A stretch of DNA of 11,191 bases from JANSWP01 sp041941305. Lineage in GTDB: Bacteria > Bacteroidota > Bacteroidia > Chitinophagales > Saprospiraceae. The stretch covers positions 1 through 11,191 of the forward strand of contig JBGTQJ010000112.1 in assembly GCA_041941305.1 (NCBI GenBank), written 5' to 3'. The position numbers were made by a program, and so were the translations under genes. Position 1 is the stretch's first letter; each line of letters opens with the position of its first letter. Positions 6,369 through 11,191 of this stretch are shown here, piece after piece. Under the pieces are notes generated by a model. That model did not search any database and was not told where the DNA came from. It was given only the letters and a program-made list of their open reading frames with translations.

Positions 6369-8867
6369 TTATTTAAGTCGAATTTCTCGCCAATCCTCCA
6401 ATAATTTTTGACTTACCAAAACTTCTGGAGTTTGCACTTTAGAATTTAGCAAAATAGATTTCTGATTGACTTTTCCACTTGTTCCGGAGAGGTAATTGCT
6501 TAATTCACTCAAGGTCAAGTCTCCTTTTGACTCCTGTAATTTCTTGAGTAAATAATAGGTAAACATCCCATGCCGTTTTTCGCGAAAAGGAAAAGCTGTT
6601 TGCGTTTCAGAAGTTGCACTAAAAATGATCAGTTTCCCTTTTGGTGCAAGGGGATTCGTTCGAATTCCAATTTTTCGTTCACCAAATGCCAAGGTTCCTT
6701 CACGAGTGCCTCCACTAAAACAGGCATCCAAAAAAACAATGACTCTTTGCACATCAAGATTTGAAAGTTGGGTATATATTTCAGAAAGTAGCAGGGCTGT
6801 TTCAGTATTTGTGGCACTGCCATCTACAGGAAGTAAACAAGCATCCTTTGTTTTTTCATTTGGCATACCATGTCCAGCATAGTAGAAGAGTATTTTGGCA
6901 TCTTTGCCATAGGCATCCGCAATGTCTTTTAGCCAGCCAATTTCTCCTTTGAGGTTGCCATAAGTCGCGTCTAGCTTTAAGTGAATATTTTCCTCAGGAA
7001 TCCCTAAGGTTTTCTCACAATATGCAGCAAACACCTTGGCATCATTGTGGGCAAACGGAACATTAACCTCCGTTTCATAATTTTGATTGCCAATGATTAC
7101 TGCAAAAGTATTGGGATTCTCAATTAGGTTAATTGGAATATCAGTATCTACTTTTGCTTGCTCAATCTGAATAGTGGCTTTGGAGGTTTCTGTTGGAGCA
7201 CTTTCAATTTTTATATTTGAGAAATCAATCTCCGGCAAATCTGGAATATCAAATTCGATGTCGTTTAAGACATATTCATGGGGTTGCCGGGCATCAAAGA
7301 TGTACTTGTGATCATCAAACACCAGCTCCAGGTAGCTTAAAATCATGCTGTTATCTTTTACATCAAAGTCCGGGTTTTGAAATTTCACCCGCAACCAATT
7401 GGCTTCCAACTCAGGTGCATCATTTAAAGGAACTGGTACCACAAAATCGGGAAAATCACCACCACCCACCAACATGGTTTCGTTATCTGCGTCGTAAGAT
7501 TTGTTTTGTAAGTCGGCAAAGTCGAGTCCTTGTAAGTATTGATTTTTCAAAAATGTCAATGCTTCATCTGCAAGCTGCTGAGGCGCCCCACTTTGCAAGT
7601 GTTCTTTAATTCTTTTTTGATAATCATAAGTTTTTTCATAGCGCCCCTTTTTTAGCCAATCGGTCAAATTTTCTTCAACATAAGATTTGATGTAGGTATC
7701 AATATCTCCCGGATGAAAGCGAATAAGCCACAAGTCTTTATCATCTGCACCCTTGGATTTGATACCGCCAGTAACCACCAAACCTCCATTTTCGGTTTCA
7801 GCAATTGCTTTTGCATTATCATCATAAGCACTTCCAAAAGTTTTTTCCCATTCCTTCAGACCGTTTTTATTTGTTTTTAAAACCCAAAAATCTGAATCCT
7901 GATTTGGCTTGGAGTTGGTATAGCCTGCCAGGGCAAACCCGTTGTCTTTCGTCTGGACAATCGAATTGGCATAATCTGTTCGGTCGCCTCCATATGTTTT
8001 TTGCCAGACTAAGTCCCCGTTTTCCTTGGTTTTGATCATCCACAGATCGAAATATTTATCAGCAATAGTACTCGTATACCCTGCCAGCACAAAGCCCCCA
8101 TCCTCGGTCTGTACAATTGCTTTAGCAAAGTCATTGGCATCATTACCAAAAGCTTTTTCCCATTCTTTAATCCCCTGATTATCAATTTTTAAGAGCCAAA
8201 AATCTGAATCATTTCTTCCTCTGGCACCCGTATATCCGGCAATAATAAATCCACCTCTTTTATCGCTCACAATGGCATTTGCAACATCTGAACCTCTTCC
8301 TCCGTAAGCTTTTTCCCATTCCTTATTTCCATTCTTATCGAGTTTAATTGCCAATGCATCATAACCTCGATTTTTTTTGGAATCAGCGGCACCAACAACT
8401 ACAAAGCCTCCATCATGTGCCTGGACTACTGAGGTCGCATATTCGGTTCTGTTATTTACACCAAAAGTTTTTTCCCAAATCAATTTTCCTGCACCATTGA
8501 GCCTAATTATCCAAAAGTCATTATACCCGTTAGCCGGCAAACCTTTGTATCCTGCAACTACAAAGCCTCCATCTTTGGTTTGGATAATTGAATTGGCAGC
8601 GTCAGAACGTTTATCGCCGAAGGTTTTTTCCCATTCCTTGTTACCCTCTACATCAGTTTTGATAACTAAAAAATCAAAGCCGCCTACCCCAGTAGAATTG
8701 GTAAACCCCGCGATTGCAAAACCTCCATCTTTGGTTTGAATTATGGAATTGCCCTCTTCCGCTTTTATACCACCATAAGTTTTTTCCCACAAGGTATTTG
8801 GTGAAAATTGTTGGGCAAAAAGAAAAGAACTTAGAAAAAAAGAAAAAAGTGTAATAATTGTTTTCAT
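6369..8867 (-). CDS. Exported seven-repeat propeller protein with C-terminal caspase (C14) domain
   Basis: From the ATG at 8867 this is an 832-residue protein. A signal peptide (1-18, ending LFA) is followed by seven ~52-residue repeats (27-388), each beginning WEKT(Y/F)G and containing a D..A.SI(V/I)QT.DGGF.(V/L)AGYT core and a DFW..K segment. Seven copies suggest a seven-bladed beta-propeller. A linker domain (389-585), with WLKKGRYEKTYDYQKRIKE near its start, leads to a caspase-like domain (586-832) opening FAVIIGNQNYE. It has catalytic His666 in YYAGHG and Cys716 in LDACFSGG, so a cysteine peptidase is expected, probably of the bacterial orthocaspase type that cuts after basic residues (inference from the family). 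No Type IX secretion C-terminal domain is evident, so a periplasmic place is likely. A longer frame to a TTG at 8894 would bury the signal peptide. The gene is divergent from the TonB-dependent receptor. Confidence 0.92.
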   Translation of the reverse strand: MKTIITLFSFFLSSFLFAQQFSPNTLWEKTYGGIKAEEGNSIIQTKDGGFAIAGFTNSTGVGGFDFLVIKTDVEGNKEWEKTFGDKRSDAANSIIQTKDGGFVVAGYKGLPANGYNDFWIIRLNGAGKLIWEKTFGVNNRTEYATSVVQAHDGGFVVVGAADSKKNRGYDALAIKLDKNGNKEWEKAYGGRGSDVANAIVSDKRGGFIIAGYTGARGRNDSDFWLLKIDNQGIKEWEKAFGNDANDFAKAIVQTEDGGFVLAGYTSTIADKYFDLWMIKTKENGDLVWQKTYGGDRTDYANSIVQTKDNGFALAGYTNSKPNQDSDFWVLKTNKNGLKEWEKTFGSAYDDNAKAIAETENGGLVVTGGIKSKGADDKDLWLIRFHPGDIDTYIKSYVEENLTDWLKKGRYEKTYDYQKRIKEHLQSGAPQQLADEALTFLKNQYLQGLDFADLQNKSYDADNETMLVGGGDFPDFVVPVPLNDAPELEANWLRVKFQNPDFDVKDNSMILSYLELVFDDHKYIFDARQPHEYVLNDIEFDIPDLPEIDFSNIKIESAPTETSKATIQIEQAKVDTDIPINLIENPNTFAVIIGNQNYETEVNVPFAHNDAKVFAAYCEKTLGIPEENIHLKLDATYGNLKGEIGWLKDIADAYGKDAKILFYYAGHGMPNEKTKDACLLPVDGSATNTETALLLSEIYTQLSNLDVQRVIVFLDACFSGGTREGTLAFGERKIGIRTNPLAPKGKLIIFSATSETQTAFPFREKRHGMFTYYLLKKLQESKGDLTLSELSNYLSGTSGKVNQKSILLNSKVQTPEVLVSQKLLEDWREIRLK
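7704..8789 (-). repeat. Seven in-frame ~156-bp repeats encoding propeller blades
   Basis: The coding repeats start at residues 27, 79, 131, 184, 236, 288 and 340 of the caspase protein and are 52 or 53 residues long (the last is cut to about 49). The WEKT(Y/F)G start, the DGGF centre and the DFW end are kept in nearly all copies. Blade 3 has ALA where others have FWI/FWL. Blade 7 is the most diverged and leads directly into the linker. At the DNA level the copies are clearly diverged, so this is old duplication and not a recent expansion. Confidence 0.85.
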
Positions 8868-8898
8868 GTTACTCAAACGATTAAAGGCAAGCAATTTT

Positions 8899-8946
8899 CT
8901 AAAGTTATTTTAAAGATATGCTTGCAAACCAGTAAAATAACTTTAG
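8899..8946. repeat. Perfect 14-bp inverted repeat in the caspase promoter region
   Basis: CTAAAGTTATTTTA at 8899-8912 is perfectly inverted as TAAAATAACTTTAG at 8933-8946, with a 20-nt spacer. A second smaller pair, GCAAGC (8887-8892) and GCTTGC (8920-8925), is interleaved with it. The proximal arm covers the candidate -7 element and the distal arm lies just upstream of the -33, an arrangement expected for a repressor binding two sites. Confidence 0.6.
8900..8928 (-). promoter_or_regulatory. Candidate Bacteroidota-type promoter of the caspase gene
   Basis: On the minus strand, TTTG (plus 8925-8928) is followed after 17 nt by TAACTTTA (plus 8900-8907). This fits the Bacteroidota arrangement of a -33 TTG and a -7 TAnnTTTG, with one mismatch in the -7. 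Transcription would begin near 8893, giving a leader of about 25 nt before the ATG at 8867. It is the best-formed promoter candidate in the window. Confidence 0.45.
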
Positions 8947-9168
8947 GCAAGTATTTAGATAAAAAGAGCATTTAGTTTAAAAACCAAACAGCATAAGGAA
9001 TAGAAATTGGACGAAAGAATACGCAAAGTAATGCTAATTCATTATTCATGCAAATTGTAATTGGTAACCATTAATAGAGTCGCTTTTCTCAAAAAAAGAT
9101 TTGTAATTTTAATCCTTAACTTCTCCCAAAATGATCCCGCTGGGAAAAATCAAATAGAAATCTTAAGC

Positions 9169-11191
9169 ATGATGGCTTCACTCCAATATTATTATGTTCA
9201 GCTAGTGTTATTCCTGATTTTTCTACTCCCCTCAAAAAGTTTGACTCAAAGCAATCCTCCCCTATCTACAGATGAACTTCAAATTCATGACATCCGGGAA
9301 GATGCAGGAGACATCTTTGGACAGCAAGTAGTGTCAGCAAGTCGATCGCTTCAAAACCTGTCTGATTTACCTTATACCATTTATGTTATTACAAAGGAGG
9401 AGATTCAGGAAAAAGGATACAATACGCTGGTGGATGCACTGAAATGGATACCTGGTATTCGCGTATCTCAGCCAGGCAGCGGCGCTGAAGGGGAAACTTT
9501 CCTCATGAGGGGTTTACAGGGCAATACGTACACCAAGATTTTAATAAACGGTATTCCAATTAAACCATTTCCAATTCGGGGAATGCCTATAGGGGCACAA
9601 TTGCCTGTACGAGAAGCGGAAAGAATTGAAGTCATTTTTGGACCTGCAGCGGCCTTGTATGGCCCAGATGCTGCTGCAGGAGTAATCAATATTATCACTC
9701 GCCAATCTGAACGACCATTATTTATGCAGGCAGATATTGGAGTTGGGGCAAACGGGTTTTCAACAATTCATGCATTGTTTGGAGGAAAATTGGGTCGGGG
9801 AGATAATATTTTACAATACAATATCTATGGTAGTACCACCGCTTTTGATACCCGAGATATTTTTCAGGATACTGCCTTTTTATACAATCCAATTGTTTAC
9901 GATACAGCTGGTCATTTCTTTGAAAGTCCTAACTATCGAAGGTCTGGACCCAATAACCCTGCCCCTTTGTTGAACGAGGCGCCTCACTTGAGTCGGATGG
10001 GAGGTTTCGATGTCAAATTCAGAAATTTAACGCTAAATGCCCAAAGAATGTACCGAAGAGACCACTCTTCTTTGGGATTGAACACATCAGCAGTTTCCTA
10101 TGCCAATCCAAATAATTTCATAGCAGAGACCATCAACAATGCCCAACTTACATGGAACAAGGAATGGTCAGAATGGGGATTTAAATTAAGTGGGCATTTT
10201 CTGGAATATGCATCTGACAAAAACTCCTCCTACACTTACGTTCACAATACTTTAAATCAATCTTTTAATACAGCCGCAGCGCATACTTCCAATACGCCCG
10301 AAGAACTGGAAATGAAGGAACAAATGGTTTTTGACCGTTACTTTTCTGGAAATAGATACCACTATAGTGCCTCCAAAGAATATCGGGTAGAATGGTTTAG
10401 CAACTTCAAACCCATTCCATCGCTCGAATTTGTGATTGGGGGAGAATATCGGCGAACGAATTCTGTAATTGAAAACTTGATGCTGCGCCCCTACAACACA
10501 AAAGCCTTGAAAGTCAATGACCTAACCCTCGACCAGTGGGATGAGACGGATTGGCGTGGTGGCGTTTTTGGACAAGCCTATCTTTCATTAGAAAAACTAA
10601 AGGGGGTTTTCAGCTTCAATTACTCCAATTCGAGTTTATATGGTCGGGGCTTTAGTCCCCGATTGGGCTTATTATATGCTTTTTCAGAAAAATTATCTTT
10701 CAGGGGCTTTTATGGTGAAGCAATTCGAAGTCCAACAGCTTTCTACTTTGGCAATTTTTATTTGTTTGATGAAAATAAGCTCGACCTGCTTCTAGTTGGT
10801 TTTGACCCAAATAATGATGCACTGTCTGGAGCTTTTCACGAATTGCAAATTATTCGCCCCAGTGATGTATTGCAACCGGAAGAAACTTCTACTTTCGAAT
10901 TTGGAACCCGGTGGTCTCCCAGCTCCAATTTTCACTTTGATGCCAGCTTGTTTTTTTCAGAAACTGTCAAGTTTATTTCTTTTGAAGGACCCCGTGAAAT
11001 AGAGGATAAGAACGGCAATCATTTCATTGTCAATGGCTATTTCAATATTGGAGATACAAAGGCTGTGTTGTATGGTGTACAAGGTAGATTGAGCTATAGA
11101 GACAGACTAACGTCTAGTAAAATAGATGCTACACTTAGTACATCGTGCAAAAAGTTCTTTAATAATTTTAATTTAGCTTTCAAAAGAGAAA
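9169..11191 (+). CDS. TonB-dependent outer-membrane receptor (partial, 3' end beyond window)
   Basis: The frame is open from the ATG at 9169 to the end of the window, giving at least 674 residues without a stop. A hydrophobic signal (about 6-26) precedes a short mature N-terminus. The plug domain (about 52-178) shows QQVVSASRSLQNLSDLPYT, VITKEEIQEKGY, DALKWIPGIRV, FLMRGLQGN, LINGIP, and the closing VIFGPAAALYGPDAAAGVIN. After this come beta-strand-rich barrel repeats with alternating aromatic residues (for example FSPRLGLLYAF and FRGFYGEAIRSPTAFYF). It should import a scarce ligand such as a metal chelate or cofactor, powered by TonB. There is no CarboxypepD_reg-like N-terminal domain, unlike SusC-type receptors, so it looks closer to CirA/BtuB-like transporters. 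An ATG at 9172 is an equally possible start. The gene diverges from the caspase gene. Confidence 0.92.
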   Translation, partial: MMASLQYYYVQLVLFLIFLLPSKSLTQSNPPLSTDELQIHDIREDAGDIFGQQVVSASRSLQNLSDLPYTIYVITKEEIQEKGYNTLVDALKWIPGIRVSQPGSGAEGETFLMRGLQGNTYTKILINGIPIKPFPIRGMPIGAQLPVREAERIEVIFGPAAALYGPDAAAGVINIITRQSERPLFMQADIGVGANGFSTIHALFGGKLGRGDNILQYNIYGSTTAFDTRDIFQDTAFLYNPIVYDTAGHFFESPNYRRSGPNNPAPLLNEAPHLSRMGGFDVKFRNLTLNAQRMYRRDHSSLGLNTSAVSYANPNNFIAETINNAQLTWNKEWSEWGFKLSGHFLEYASDKNSSYTYVHNTLNQSFNTAAAHTSNTPEELEMKEQMVFDRYFSGNRYHYSASKEYRVEWFSNFKPIPSLEFVIGGEYRRTNSVIENLMLRPYNTKALKVNDLTLDQWDETDWRGGVFGQAYLSLEKLKGVFSFNYSNSSLYGRGFSPRLGLLYAFSEKLSFRGFYGEAIRSPTAFYFGNFYLFDENKLDLLLVGFDPNNDALSGAFHELQIIRPSDVLQPEETSTFEFGTRWSPSSNFHFDASLFFSETVKFISFEGPREIEDKNGNHFIVNGYFNIGDTKAVLYGVQGRLSYRDRLTSSKIDATLSTSCKKFFNNFNLAFKRE

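Larger units (their letters stand above)
8868..9168. other. 301-bp divergent gap between the caspase and TonB-receptor genes
   Basis: The caspase-proximal part holds a 14-bp inverted repeat and a promoter candidate (separate entries). Between 8947 and 9168 I see only AT-rich sequence. TAATTTTA at 9104-9111 is a seven-of-eight match to the -7 consensus, possibly for the receptor gene, but has no clear -33 partner. A TAA at 9058-9060 closes the receptor frame upstream, so the receptor cannot start before 9061. No RNA gene is evident. Confidence 0.55.

Noticed and set aside
7193..8739. Several open frames on the plus strand inside the caspase gene
   Set aside because: They are antisense shadows of the repeated coding sequence; their products are low-complexity Pro/Ser/His-rich strings without domain motifs.
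8868..8894. Upstream extension of the caspase protein from TTG 8894
   Set aside because: It would put nine residues ahead of a clean signal peptide, and its start coincides with the predicted transcription start.
9468..9973. Open frames on both strands inside the TonB-receptor gene
   Set aside because: They overlap the long receptor frame, which carries clear plug-domain motifs; the alternatives show none.

Overview
This window looks like chromosomal DNA of a member of the Bacteroidota. The evidence is AT-rich intergenic DNA, A/T-rich leaders without clear Shine-Dalgarno sequences, several matches to the Bacteroidota -7 promoter motif TAnnTTTG, a short lipoprotein signal of the Bacteroidota kind, and the gene content (long Lgt, caspase-family secreted protein, TonB-dependent receptor). 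Low-complexity hexamer and heptamer repeats at gene ends faintly suggest Cytophagales, but this is an impression. No rRNA, tRNA, CRISPR array, insertion sequence or phage gene was seen.

Layout: (1) A lipoprotein SGNH/GDSL hydrolase (90-776, +) converges on, and overlaps by 9 bp, an AraC-type regulator (768-1679, -). (2) A 487-bp gap (1680-2166) carries one small possible ORF (1850-1996, +) and two weak promoter candidates. (3) A Crp/Fnr-type regulator (2167-2856, +) converges on lgt (2903-4135, -), with a degenerate hexamer array filling the gap. (4) An MBL-fold hydrolase (4337-5170, -) lies upstream of lgt on the same strand, with a degenerate heptamer array over its stop codon. It is divergent from a sterol desaturase/fatty acid hydroxylase-type membrane protein (5331-6152, +), and a perfect 16-bp palindrome lies between the two. 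(5) After a 216-bp convergent gap with heptamer-like repeats and an 11-bp inverted repeat comes a large secreted protein (6369-8867, -): signal peptide, seven WEKT(Y/F)G propeller-type repeats, a linker domain and a caspase (C14) domain with its His/Cys pair intact. (6) Divergent from it, across 301 bp containing a perfect 14-bp inverted repeat over a candidate promoter, is a TonB-dependent outer-membrane receptor (9169 to the window end, +) with no stop codon before the edge.

Most neighbours look like ordinary housekeeping or envelope genes and not one pathway. The common theme is the cell envelope: a lipoprotein, lipoprotein maturation (Lgt), a membrane lipid-modifying enzyme, an exported caspase protein and an outer-membrane receptor. 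The most distinctive items are the exported propeller-caspase with its inverted-repeat promoter, and the short-period tandem repeats at three gene 3' ends, two of which run into coding sequence and stop codons. For four genes (AraC, lgt, hydroxylase, caspase) I preferred an internal ATG to a longer open frame; three of the longer frames begin with TTG.
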